Origin: Phycisphaeraceae bacterium
GTDB lineage: Bacteria; Planctomycetota; Phycisphaerae; Phycisphaerales; Phycisphaeraceae
Assembly: GCA_020850375.1 (NCBI GenBank)
Contig: JADZET010000479.1
Span: 1-26,854, forward strand
Length of the DNA stretch: 26,854 nt
Direction of reading: 5' to 3'
Below are positions 7,703 through 15,436 of this stretch, in pieces. Each line of letters starts with the position of its first letter. The first letter of the stretch is position 1. A model generated the notes under the pieces. It was not told where the DNA came from, did not search any database, and saw nothing but the letters and a program-made list of their open reading frames with translations. The position numbers and the translations under genes were made by a program.

Positions 7703-7746
7703 TTTACTAGTAAAGTCTGCTTTACTAGTGTCCGACGTTAGTAAAG
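7703..7746. promoter_or_regulatory. Palindromic operator cluster upstream of the Fic gene
   Basis: TTTACTAGTAAA (7703 to 7714) is a perfect 12-bp palindrome. TTTACTAGT follows at 7721 to 7729, and TTTACTA (7721 to 7727) forms an inverted repeat with TAGTAAA (7740 to 7746). The half site TTTACTA therefore occurs several times in 44 bases in an otherwise GC-rich gap, 47 to 90 bases before the Fic start. The Fic protein ends in a winged helix, so autoregulation at these sites is a natural inference. Confidence 0.65.
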
Positions 7747-7792
7747 CCAGCTTGACCAGCGTCCAGTGGGGGCCACGGGAGCTTAATCCGCG

Positions 7793-8950
7793 ATGCAACG
7801 ATCCACCGGTACATACCGGGTCACCCGTTGGGATGGCGAGGAAGTCCGGGCGTTCGTGCCCGCCCCGCTGCCGCCGGCCGATCCGCCGCTGCGCCTCGAC
7901 GATCAGACCAGGCAGGCCCTGGCCGACGCCATGGCTGCGCTGGGTAGGCTTGCCGTGGCCGCCGAGATGGTGCCCAGTGCCGACTGGTTCCTCTACGGCT
8001 TCGTGAGGAAGGAGGCCCTGATCACCTCGCAGATCGAGGGCACGCAGGCGACGCTCGAGGATGTGCTGACCTTCGAGGCCGGCCAGCAGGCCCAACGTCC
8101 CGAGGACGTGCGTGAGGTCTGCAACTACCTCGACGCCCTGACCTACGCCCGCAAAGAGCTGGCCCGAGCCAAGGGGCTCCCCCTGTCCATGCGTCTGCTC
8201 TGCCAGGCGCACAAGCGCCTGATGAAGGGCGCCCGTGGCAGCGGCAAGCAGCCCGGCCAGGTCCGTCGCAGCCAGAACTGGATCGGCGGCAGCCGGCCCG
8301 GCAACGCCCGCTTCGTGCCGCCGCCCCCGGATGCTCTTGCCGGCGCCCTGTCGGCCCTGGAGAAGTGGATCCACGTCCAGGACCCGCTGCCGCCCCTGGT
8401 GCGCGTCGGCCTGGCCCACGTGCAGTTCGAGACCATCCACCCGTTCCTCGACGGCAACGGCCGCATCGGCCGGCTGCTGATCGCCCTGCTCGTCGAGCAC
8501 TGGGGCCTGCTCAGGGCTCCATTGCTCTACCTGAGCGTGGCGCTCAAGCGTCACCAGCGGGATTACTACGACCGCCTCAACGCCGTCCGTCTCGACGGCG
8601 ACTGGGAGAGATGGACACGATTCTTCCTGGCGTGCGTGGCCGAGGCGGCCAACGACGCCGTGGCCAGCGCTCAACGGCTGTCCGTGCTGACCAGCGCCGA
8701 CAAATCGAAACTCGCAGCGCACCCCAAGGCGACGGTGCCGGCGATTCGGCTGGTGGAGCTTCTGCCCTCCCATCCGATCATCACCCTCCCGCGGGCCATC
8801 ACGCTGCTCGGCGTCACCAAGCCCACCGCCGCCAAGGCCATCGCGCTCCTGCAGGACGCGGACATCCTGCGCGAGACGACGGGCAAACGCCGGGATCGGG
8901 TCTATGCTTACCACCGTTACCTCCAGGTGCTGACGCCGGACACCGAGTGA
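7793..8950 (+). CDS. Fic-domain AMP transferase, class II, with C-terminal winged helix
   Basis: A 385-residue protein. The catalytic motif HPFLDGNGRIGR begins at His216, a full match to HPFx(D/E)GNGRxxR, so it should transfer AMP (or another nucleotide monophosphate) from a nucleotide to a protein hydroxyl. Residues 78 to 83, TSQIEG, match the (S/T)xxxE(G/N) inhibitory motif in the N-terminal position, which defines class II: Glu82 would keep the enzyme off until relieved. Residues about 315 to 378 form a winged helix (ITLLGVTKPTAAKAIALLQD, then the wing RETTGKRRDRVYAY). Palindromic half sites precede the gene. ATG 7793 has GGGAG upstream. Its stop codon abuts the stop of the methyltransferase on the other strand with no spacer. 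Possible roles are lysogenic conversion, host regulation or defence. Confidence 0.93.
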   Translation: MQRSTGTYRVTRWDGEEVRAFVPAPLPPADPPLRLDDQTRQALADAMAALGRLAVAAEMVPSADWFLYGFVRKEALITSQIEGTQATLEDVLTFEAGQQAQRPEDVREVCNYLDALTYARKELARAKGLPLSMRLLCQAHKRLMKGARGSGKQPGQVRRSQNWIGGSRPGNARFVPPPPDALAGALSALEKWIHVQDPLPPLVRVGLAHVQFETIHPFLDGNGRIGRLLIALLVEHWGLLRAPLLYLSVALKRHQRDYYDRLNAVRLDGDWERWTRFFLACVAEAANDAVASAQRLSVLTSADKSKLAAHPKATVPAIRLVELLPSHPIITLPRAITLLGVTKPTAAKAIALLQDADILRETTGKRRDRVYAYHRYLQVLTPDTE

Positions 8951-10270
8951 TCAAGCCGGGACGGTCGATGAAGCAGCACCTGCTGCAATCCTCTCCGCCT
9001 TCCTCCCCGTGAACTTCTCCCACCGCTGGACGATGACGTCGCAGTAGAGCGTGTCGAGCTCCATCAGGTACGCCCGCCGGCCCGTCTGCTCAGCAGCGAT
9101 CAGCGTGGAACCCGATCCACCAAAGAGGTCCAGCACGTTCTCCCCCGACAGGGACGAGTACTGCATCGCTCGCACCGCCAACTCGACGGGTTTCTCCGTC
9201 AGGTGAACCATCGACTGCGGATTGACCTTCTTGACGCTCCAAACGTCCGTGGCGTTGTTAGGCCCGTAGAACTTGTGCCCCGCCCCCTCGCGCCAACCGT
9301 AGAAGCACCACTCATGGTTACCCATGAAGTCCTTGCGGGTCAGGACGGGGTGCTCCTTGACCCAGATGATCATCTGGCTGAAATACAGCTCGCAATCTCG
9401 AAGCGCGTTGGGGTAATTCCAGATGTTCGAGTACCCGCCCCAGATGTAGAACGCCCGGCCGGGCATGAGCACCCGACGGATGTTGCCGAACCACGCGCGT
9501 AATAGCCGGGCGAACTCCTGCTCCGAGATGAAGTCATTGGCCAACGGCCGATCCTTGGCGCGGAGCTTGTCGTGCGTGGCGTGTGTCTGGCCCCGGATGG
9601 CCATGTCCATGCCTTGCTGGCCCGACTTCTTGCCGGTGGCGGCCGCCAGCGCCACGGCGTTGTTCGAGCGAGGGGCCACCTGCACGTTGTAGGGGGGATC
9701 CGTATTGACCAGATGCACCGCCTGGCCGTCGAGCAGACGGTCTACGTCCCCCGGCTGGCTGCTGTCGCCACAGAGCAGTCGGTGATTGCCGAGGATGTAG
9801 AGATCGCCCGTCCGCGTCGTCGCTGCATCGGGCGGCGCCGGCACCTCATCCGGATCGCACTGCCCGCTCTGGATGCCCGGGTCGAGCATCTTCGTCAGGG
9901 CCTCGGCGTCGAAGCCCAGCAGGTCGAGGTTGAAATCCATCGCCTGCAGGTCCTTGATCTCGATGGGCAAGAGGTCATAGTTCCACTCGGCCAGCGTGGC
10001 CGTCTGATTGTCGGCGATGCGGTAGGCCTTGACCTTCTCGGGCGTCAGGTCACGGGCGACGTGCACCGGCACCTGGGTGAGCCCGAGTTTCTTAGCCGCC
10101 TTCCACCGCGTGTGCCCGACGATAATCACGGCCTGTTCGTCCACCACGATGGGCTGGCGGAAGCCGAACTCGCGCAGGCTGGCCGCCACGGCCTCCACTG
10201 CCTGATCGTTGATCCGGGGGTTAGCGTCGTACGGTCGAACCTCGTCGATGCCCATCAGCTTGATGTCCAT
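8951..10270 (-). CDS. DNA methyltransferase with N-terminal ParB/Srx-like domain, beta-class
   Basis: Starting at ATG 10270 with AGGAG upstream, the product has 439 residues. Residues 1 to 100 are a ParB-like fold (VRPYDANPRINDQAVEAVAA, PIVVDEQAVIIVGHTRWKAA). Residues 150 onward are an N6-adenine or N4-cytosine methyltransferase: DPPYN at Asp191 (motif IV) and FGGSGST at Phe383 (motif I). Motif IV before motif I gives the beta arrangement, as in CcrM/M.RsrI-type enzymes. No restriction partner is nearby, so this is an orphan phage methylase, probably protecting phage DNA from host restriction or controlling packaging or replication. This fusion is frequent in temperate phages. It is the last gene of the replication unit and meets the Fic gene tail to tail. 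Confidence 0.93.
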   Translation of the reverse strand: MDIKLMGIDEVRPYDANPRINDQAVEAVAASLREFGFRQPIVVDEQAVIIVGHTRWKAAKKLGLTQVPVHVARDLTPEKVKAYRIADNQTATLAEWNYDLLPIEIKDLQAMDFNLDLLGFDAEALTKMLDPGIQSGQCDPDEVPAPPDAATTRTGDLYILGNHRLLCGDSSQPGDVDRLLDGQAVHLVNTDPPYNVQVAPRSNNAVALAAATGKKSGQQGMDMAIRGQTHATHDKLRAKDRPLANDFISEQEFARLLRAWFGNIRRVLMPGRAFYIWGGYSNIWNYPNALRDCELYFSQMIIWVKEHPVLTRKDFMGNHEWCFYGWREGAGHKFYGPNNATDVWSVKKVNPQSMVHLTEKPVELAVRAMQYSSLSGENVLDLFGGSGSTLIAAEQTGRRAYLMELDTLYCDVIVQRWEKFTGRKAERIAAGAASSTVPA

Positions 10271-10647
10271 GTCACGAACTCCTGCAAGGGGGCGGTCGGT
10301 GCTTCTGGAAAACCTCCGGCACCGTTGCCGGGGGGGATGTTCGTCAGCCGCAACAAACAAAAACGTTCCGCGTGACCGTTCCCGCCGCGGTCTTCCGAAC
10401 CGAGGCCGGGGAAGGAACCATGGCCAGGTTTCTCCTTTCACCCTCCCCCTCACGTACACACGCGTGCGCGCCCGAAAACCCTGCGCGAGGGGGGTGGGGG
10501 TGAATAGGGGAAAGGAGAGAGAGTTCTTCTCTTTTTTTATTGTTCTTTATGGACTTACGCTTCACGTCACGTTTCTCCCACGTTTCTCTGGTTTCACCGT
10601 TCGAGATGCCGATTTGCTGGTTCACGTTTCACGCCAGCGCTCACGTT
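10271..10647. other. Repeat-rich intergenic region, candidate replication origin
   Basis: A 377-base stretch between primase and methyltransferase with no convincing gene. It contains, from right to left: a cluster of CACGTTTC repeats (next entry), an AT-rich block (about 10530 to 10556, CTTTTTTTATTGTTCTTTAT), a purine-rich strand (10480 to 10530 with runs of six, five and four G), the alternating ACACACGCGTGCGCGC tract near 10454, and a hairpin CCGGCA-CCGT-TGCCGG (10316 to 10331) just before the methyltransferase. Repeats plus an AT-rich patch beside primase and helicase genes are what an iteron-type origin looks like; this is inference. Confidence 0.45.
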
Positions 10648-10651
10648 TCAC
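10561..10651. repeat. Direct repeats CACGTTTC (iteron-like)
   Basis: Four exact copies of CACGTTTC at 10568, 10579, 10623 and 10642, the last two in the longer context TCACGTTTCAC, plus partial copies TTCACGT (10561) and GTTTCACC (10591). The last copy overlaps the primase stop codon. Read on the minus strand the unit is GAAACGTG. Confidence 0.7.
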
Positions 10652-12756
10652 TCGCGCAGGCGATAGGTCCGCTTGTAGGTGCCGGCCCGCGGGACGGTGA
10701 CGATTTCCAGGTCGCCGCGCTGCGTGAGCGTGTCGATCAGTTCCATGAACCGCCTGGCGTCGATCTTCATCCGCTTGAGCAGCGCGCTGTGCGACATCTC
10801 CCGTCCGGGCGCGTCCCGCAGCTTCTGCATCAGCTTCAGGCACTCGGCGTGGAACGGGTTCTCGGCCACGTGTGCCTGGGCCTGGAAGAGCATCCGGCGG
10901 GTCAGGTGCATCACCAGCGACGACGCCCAGCGTGCCGATTCCACGCCAATGACCGGCGACCGGTGGTTGGCGCTGATCGCATGCAGCATCGCCAGCTTCC
11001 GGGCCTGCTCGCTGACGCGCCCCCAGACGGTCGTGCCCACGGCGTCGCTGGCCGCCTCGGCGCGGGCATACGCGCTCTCAGCCTCCTCCCGGTTCTCGAC
11101 GAGCACCGTCAGCGCCTCGGGCGTCTGGGGGATGATCACCGGCTCCGGGTGCCAATGCTCGAGGTTGCCTCGTCCCGGCCGGAATTCCCCCCACCACTGC
11201 GCCGTCTCGATCACACGCGGCGGTAGCGGTGTGATCCTCGCCTCCCGGCCCTTCGACCGCTTGCCCGCCTCGAGGATGATCATCCGTGCGAAAAACCCGT
11301 TGGTCAGCATCCGCTGCGACAGGGCCTCGTAGTAATGGTTCGGGATGGCGGTGCCGAAGACAGTCAGGTTAGGCTGGTCGATCACGCCACGGGCCTGCTT
11401 TCCCGCCTTGCACCGCATCACGAACACGCTGTTGGCCGACGAGTACATCGTCAGCAGCGTGCTGAGGATGGCCTCGTGCCGGGCGTCCTTGGCCTTGTTG
11501 ATCGACTGGAGCATGCCGTCGATCTCGTCCGTCTGGAACAGCATGGACGGCTTGACGTACAGCGCGTCCTGGATGCCCTCGCCCGACGCGAAGCGATCGC
11601 CCAGTCCCTCGGCCAGGCCGATCTCGTGGGCGATCCGCACGTTGACCTTGCGCGGCCAGTCCTTGCCCGACGCCGAGTGCGCCAGCCCCAGCAGGTAGAT
11701 GTTGGTGCGGTTGTCCGTCGGATCGCGGACGCGCCGACCGGCCAGGAATGCCTGGAGCGACACCGCCCCACAGAAGGCCATCACCGGATTGGGGTAGGGT
11801 GCCGTGTCCAGGCAATAGTCCATCACCTCGCCGATGAAACCGGGCACGCGTAGCATCTCTTCCGGCACCGGCCCGGGATCGTTGAGGTGCGGCGTGGCCG
11901 ATTCGGAATCCTCTGGGGGACAGATGATCTGCTCGTAATGGTTCTCGACCAGCGCCACGGTCACGGCGTCCGGCTCGTAGCGTGCGATGCTGCCGGCGAT
12001 CCGCCGAACCTCGCCCTCGCTAAGCGGTGGATCGCACCTTGCCTGGTTTGCCTGCGTCAGGGCCGCGGCGATCTCGGCCGCGGACATCCCCATGCGCCGC
12101 ATCCCGCCCGCCAGTCGCGCCAGGGTCGCGTTGCGTTGACCGGTCGGGATACGGCTCGGCCCGTCCGCCGGGGTCGCACCCTGCGCCGACGTGGCGCAAC
12201 CCCGGGCAACCTCGCCAAGCCGCTCCAGGAGCCAGGCCGGCGGCATCGGCAACCGAGCCCGCGGGACGTCGAGCTCGAGCGTCGGCTGCCACCGATAGGC
12301 CTTGCCGTCCTCTCGTACCGAAGGGGGCACGACGATGTACCCACCGTCGGCCCGGGTGTCGACCCGCGGCGCGAGCCTGCCCTCGGTGCAGCGCCATTCC
12401 GTGCGGTGGGGATTCGGCGGCTGACGAAACACGTGATGCTGGCCTCCCCGCGGCGTGACCGACATGGGGGCGGCCGCCAGGTCGAACTGCCTCTCCGGCT
12501 CACCCTCCAACCAGGGGTTTGGGCAGCCGTCGACCGCGTCGGCGTCGATGACAATCAGCCCCTCGGTGGGCATGCCGATGTTGGCGCTGGGGTGGCGCGA
12601 CCACCACTGCTCGATCTTCTGCGGATCGGTCGTGGCGTCGAGGAAGCCGTGCTCGGTCAGGGGCACTTTGCCGCCCGGCGCGCAGGGAAAGACCGCGTAC
12701 CCCAATTCGGCGTAGGCCAGGGCTGCTGCGAGCAGGATGTTCGGCTCGGTGGGCAT
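10648..12756 (-). CDS. Bifunctional primase-polymerase with helicase-like ATPase domain
   Basis: A 702-residue replication protein. Residues 8 to 150 are an archaeo-eukaryotic Prim-Pol domain: LGYAVFPCAPGGKVP, then IDADAV with catalytic Asp71 and Asp73, and RGGQHHVF. Residues about 195 to 255 resemble a PriCT linker (IPTGQRNATLARLAGGMRRM, ALTQANQARCDPPLSEGEVR). Residues 290 to 620 are a DUF3987-like ATPase with a Walker A variant AHSASGKD (Lys365) and FQTDEIDGML as Walker B. Such proteins prime and unwind at phage and plasmid origins. The gene follows the SF2 helicase gene by 11 bases. The Walker A has Asp after Lys where Ser/Thr is normal, which is shared by some family members. Confidence 0.9.
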   Translation of the reverse strand: MPTEPNILLAAALAYAELGYAVFPCAPGGKVPLTEHGFLDATTDPQKIEQWWSRHPSANIGMPTEGLIVIDADAVDGCPNPWLEGEPERQFDLAAAPMSVTPRGGQHHVFRQPPNPHRTEWRCTEGRLAPRVDTRADGGYIVVPPSVREDGKAYRWQPTLELDVPRARLPMPPAWLLERLGEVARGCATSAQGATPADGPSRIPTGQRNATLARLAGGMRRMGMSAAEIAAALTQANQARCDPPLSEGEVRRIAGSIARYEPDAVTVALVENHYEQIICPPEDSESATPHLNDPGPVPEEMLRVPGFIGEVMDYCLDTAPYPNPVMAFCGAVSLQAFLAGRRVRDPTDNRTNIYLLGLAHSASGKDWPRKVNVRIAHEIGLAEGLGDRFASGEGIQDALYVKPSMLFQTDEIDGMLQSINKAKDARHEAILSTLLTMYSSANSVFVMRCKAGKQARGVIDQPNLTVFGTAIPNHYYEALSQRMLTNGFFARMIILEAGKRSKGREARITPLPPRVIETAQWWGEFRPGRGNLEHWHPEPVIIPQTPEALTVLVENREEAESAYARAEAASDAVGTTVWGRVSEQARKLAMLHAISANHRSPVIGVESARWASSLVMHLTRRMLFQAQAHVAENPFHAECLKLMQKLRDAPGREMSHSALLKRMKIDARRFMELIDTLTQRGDLEIVTVPRAGTYKRTYRLRE

Positions 12757-12767
12757 GCCTTAAGGGA

Positions 12768-14495
12768 TCAGAACGGGATGTCGTCGTCCGCGCCCGGCTG
12801 GAACGCGTACTCGGGCACGTCCTCGGCCAGGTCGCCGCCGTTGACGGCTGGGGGTTTTTCGCCGAGCTGATGTCTGACGACCCGGTCGTACTTCTCGCCG
12901 GCGACCGTGCGGACCGTGATCGACAGCGTCGGCGCCAGGCTGCCCTCCTCGGCCAGTTCGACCCCCTCCTCCGCCGTGGCCGGCACGGGGTCGTTCGATC
13001 GCTGCCGCCACCACTCCTCAGCCCTCTTCCGGGGGTAGCCGTTCCGGGGGTGCTCGAAGCAGACCCACTCCGAGAAGTACTCGTGCCAGCCGACGCGGTA
13101 CTCAACACGCATCGATCGGGGATGCCCCGGGGGCGCGTCCCGCTTGGCGTGCACGCTGTAGTAGACCGACCGGACCGAATGCTCGACATCGACAGTCTGC
13201 CCGGTCAGGATTCCCGCCGACGTCGCCGCCTGCTCGTGCTGCTTTCGCTTGGGCGGGGGGAACGTGTGCCCGCATTCAGGGCAGGTGGAATAGGCCGCAT
13301 GGACCAGGGCGTGGCATTGCGGGCACTCCTTGGCCGGGGCCTCGCCTTCGCCTCGATCCCCGGACTCGCCGACCAGGAGCGCGTCAACCGGCCCGTGCCG
13401 CAGGACGTTACCGCCGAAGTCCAGGACGAGGCAGTCGGCCTTGCCCTCGCACAGCCGAAATCCGCGCCCGACCATCTGGTAGTAGAGCCCCGGCGACATC
13501 GTCGGCCTCAGCATCGCCACGCAGTCGACGTTGGGGGCGTCGAACCCGGTGGTCAGGACGTTGACGTTGCAGAGATACTGGAGCGGCGCCTGGTTGCCGA
13601 ACAGCTTGCCGTCGACCTTCCGACGAAACCGGGCGATGGTGGCCTCCCGTTCGTTTGCGGGGGTGTCGCCGGTGACGAAGCCGCATTCGACGCCGTGCTC
13701 GGACCGCAGCACCTCCACGATGTGCCGGCCGTGCTGAATTCCCGAAGCGAAGAGCAGGACGGATTGCCGGCCGCGTGTCTGCTCGACGATTTCGGCACAC
13801 GCGCTGCGGACCAGCGCGTCCTGGTCCATGAGATCCTCCACCTCCCCGGCGATGAACTCGCCCGCCCGCACGTGCAGGCCGGAGGTGTCCGCCTTGGTCG
13901 TCCCAGCCTTTGTACGCAGTGGACAAAGGAAGCCGTCGCGGATCAGCTCCTTGACCCCAACCTCGAAGCAGACGTGGTTGAGGAAGTGATCCGGCCGGCA
14001 GATCAGGCCGCTGGTCATGCGGAACGGCGTGGCCGTCAGGCCCACGACGCGCAGGTGCGGATTGACGACCGTCGCCTCGCGGAGGAACGTCTGGTACATG
14101 CCTTCGCCTTCCGGCGGGATCATGTGCGCCTCATCCACGATGACCAGGTCGAAGGCGTCCAGTTCTGGCGCGCGGCGGTAGATCGACTGAATCCCCGCGA
14201 CGATGACCGGGTGCACCGTGTCTCGCCGCTTGAGACCCGCCGAATAGAGGCCCACGTGCAGTTGCGGCGCCATCCTGTCGAGCGTTTCGGCGGTCTGCTC
14301 GAGCAGTTCCTTGACGTGAGCCAGTATCAGCACGCGCCCGTTCCACCGGCTCACGGCGTCTACACAGAGCGTGGCCATCACCGGCGTCTTGCCCCCGCCG
14401 GTGGGGATGACCACGACCGGGTTGTCGTCGCGTTGCCGCAGATGGGCGTACACCACCTCGACGGCCTGATGCTGGTAGGGTCTAAGCGTCAGCAT
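12768..14495 (-). CDS. SF2 DEAH helicase with zinc ribbon and SSB-type C-terminal tail
   Basis: From ATG 14495 the product has 575 residues. RPYQHQAV is the Q-like motif, PTGGGKT the Walker A (Lys36), DEAH at 121 to 124, GLTATPF motif III, TTGFDAPNVD and QMVGRGFRL motifs V and VI. A zinc ribbon follows (CPQCHALVH ... CPECGHTF), then a C-terminal domain with EYRVGWHEYFSEWVCFEHP typical of phage DEAD/DEAH proteins. The last residues are GADDDIPF: the final six equal the conserved tip of E. coli SSB, which is the docking site for many DNA-repair proteins. A helicase ending this way is unusual. Longer upstream frames give Arg-rich non-protein sequence, so ATG 14495 is preferred. It overlaps the small gene upstream by 14 bases and is followed by the primase. 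Confidence 0.9.
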   Translation of the reverse strand: MLTLRPYQHQAVEVVYAHLRQRDDNPVVVIPTGGGKTPVMATLCVDAVSRWNGRVLILAHVKELLEQTAETLDRMAPQLHVGLYSAGLKRRDTVHPVIVAGIQSIYRRAPELDAFDLVIVDEAHMIPPEGEGMYQTFLREATVVNPHLRVVGLTATPFRMTSGLICRPDHFLNHVCFEVGVKELIRDGFLCPLRTKAGTTKADTSGLHVRAGEFIAGEVEDLMDQDALVRSACAEIVEQTRGRQSVLLFASGIQHGRHIVEVLRSEHGVECGFVTGDTPANEREATIARFRRKVDGKLFGNQAPLQYLCNVNVLTTGFDAPNVDCVAMLRPTMSPGLYYQMVGRGFRLCEGKADCLVLDFGGNVLRHGPVDALLVGESGDRGEGEAPAKECPQCHALVHAAYSTCPECGHTFPPPKRKQHEQAATSAGILTGQTVDVEHSVRSVYYSVHAKRDAPPGHPRSMRVEYRVGWHEYFSEWVCFEHPRNGYPRKRAEEWWRQRSNDPVPATAEEGVELAEEGSLAPTLSITVRTVAGEKYDRVVRHQLGEKPPAVNGGDLAEDVPEYAFQPGADDDIPF

Positions 14496-14823
14496 GCAAC
14501 TTTTGTTCCCTCGCTTTCTTGCGGCGGTAACGCTCGAGCCGCTGGCGGTTCCACGCGATGACCAGCTGCCGGTCATGAATGGGCTGGCACGAGGCGATGA
14601 GCGCCTTGGCGAATCGCAGGACCGGGTCAACCTCGTTGGCGAAGGTCTTGGCGTAGTACACGCGGAAGGACCACAGCCGAAACCGGCCCTCGATCTTCCG
14701 CCACGCCCGACCCCCCGGAAGTTGACTCGTCTCACCCCGCTCACTGCTTGCTGGGTCCTGCGAGGTCTCAAAGGTCTCCGCAGTGCGGGCACCGTTGGAT
14801 GGGCAGGACATCGGGTCGCACAT
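14482..14823 (-). CDS. Small hypothetical protein upstream of the helicase
   Basis: A 113-residue protein starting at ATG 14823 with GGAGG 7 bases upstream, so the start is well supported. The first 40 residues are polar and Ser/Thr-rich; the rest (WRKIEGRFRLWSFRVYYAKT, LIASCQPIHDRQLVIAWNRQ, RLERYRRKKAREQKLHADA) is basic and mostly helical. No family recognised. It overlaps the helicase start by 14 bases, which implies coupled translation and a role in the same replication unit. A DNA-binding accessory is possible because of the basic C-terminus. Confidence 0.6.
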   Translation of the reverse strand: MCDPMSCPSNGARTAETFETSQDPASSERGETSQLPGGRAWRKIEGRFRLWSFRVYYAKTFANEVDPVLRFAKALIASCQPIHDRQLVIAWNRQRLERYRRKKAREQKLHADA

Positions 14824-14888
14824 GTACCTCGCCTCCGCCGGTTAAAAGTCCGCGGTTCGCCACCAACGGGTCGATCTGCGAATCGTCG

Positions 14889-14954
14889 TTATGCGCGCCG
14901 CCTGCCGCCCATGACGATGCGCGGACGTTCTGGCCCACCGGGCCACCAGGCCAT
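14889..14954 (-). CDS. Possible 21-residue leader peptide
   Basis: In the 151-base gap between the DUF669 gene and the 113-aa gene, ATG 14954 opens a 21-codon frame (MAWWPGGPERPRIV, then GGRRRA) with AAGGGGTGGGG ending 6 bases upstream. It is Trp/Pro/Arg-rich. It may be a leader peptide or chance; only the position and ribosome site support it. Confidence 0.2.
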   Translation of the reverse strand: MAWWPGGPERPRIVMGGRRRA

Positions 14955-14974
14955 CAGCGATCCCCACCCCTTCC

Positions 14975-15436
14975 TCAGTTGCGTCGCCACGGAGGCGTGT
15001 TGTCCGTTGCCTGCTGGGGCAAGGCGCCGCCGGACGGCGCGGCCTCCTTCTTGGCGTAGCCCTTGATCTCGTTGGTCAGTTCGCCGTTGTCGTCGCGTTT
15101 CTTGACGCGGACGTTGATCTGCAGCGGCAGATTGTGCAGCTCGACCGAATCCCGCGGGGTCATCACACCGACAGCCCGGCAGATGGCCGAAAGCTCGGCT
15201 CGGGCGATCTGCACCGTGGTTTGGTTGGGGTTATCAAGGTTGAGCCGTGCCCACAGGACCCGGCCCTTGTGCTGGCCCTCGAGGACCTGGAACGACAGTT
15301 CGAGGTAGTTGCCGATGCCGCTCTTGGTCGCCTTCATCTCCGAGGCGGTGATCGCGGCGACGTACTTGCCGGCCGGGATCGGTTCAAAGGCGACGGCGGG
15401 ATCGACGTTGTGGGCGTTGAAGTTCAGGTTAGCCAT
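14975..15436 (-). CDS. DUF669 family protein, probable phage single-strand DNA-binding protein
   Basis: From ATG 15436 (MANLNFNAHNV, AAGGAGC 8 bases upstream) the product has 153 residues. The N-terminal FEPIPAGKYVAAITASEMKA and following YLELSFQVLEGQHKGRVLWA, LNLDNPNQTTVQIARAELSA, RDSVELHNLPLQINVRVKKR are the DUF669 pattern. This family is found beside RecT/Sak4-type and exonuclease genes in phages and is thought to bind single-stranded DNA through an OB-like fold. The C-terminal tail is disordered and ends in NTPPWRRN rather than an SSB-type acidic tip; that tip is instead on the helicase encoded two genes further on. It overlaps the AAA gene stop by 8 bases. Confidence 0.85.
   Translation of the reverse strand: MANLNFNAHNVDPAVAFEPIPAGKYVAAITASEMKATKSGIGNYLELSFQVLEGQHKGRVLWARLNLDNPNQTTVQIARAELSAICRAVGVMTPRDSVELHNLPLQINVRVKKRDDNGELTNEIKGYAKKEAAPSGGALPQQATDNTPPWRRN

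Noticed and set aside
5657..8914. A 1085-codon open frame on the minus strand
   Set aside because: It lies antisense to the Fic, membrane protein and HARE-HTH genes. It is low-complexity Gly/Ala/Arg/His-type sequence with no domain, the usual result of high GC content.
10316..10331. Hairpin CCGGCA-CCGT-TGCCGG as a terminator for the primase unit
   Set aside because: The stem is only 6 bp and no T tract follows on the minus strand.
14768..14938. A 56-codon minus-strand frame from GTG ending in IQRCPHCGDL
   Set aside because: The CxxC is suggestive but there is only one pair, no ribosome site, and it overlaps the better-supported 113-aa gene.
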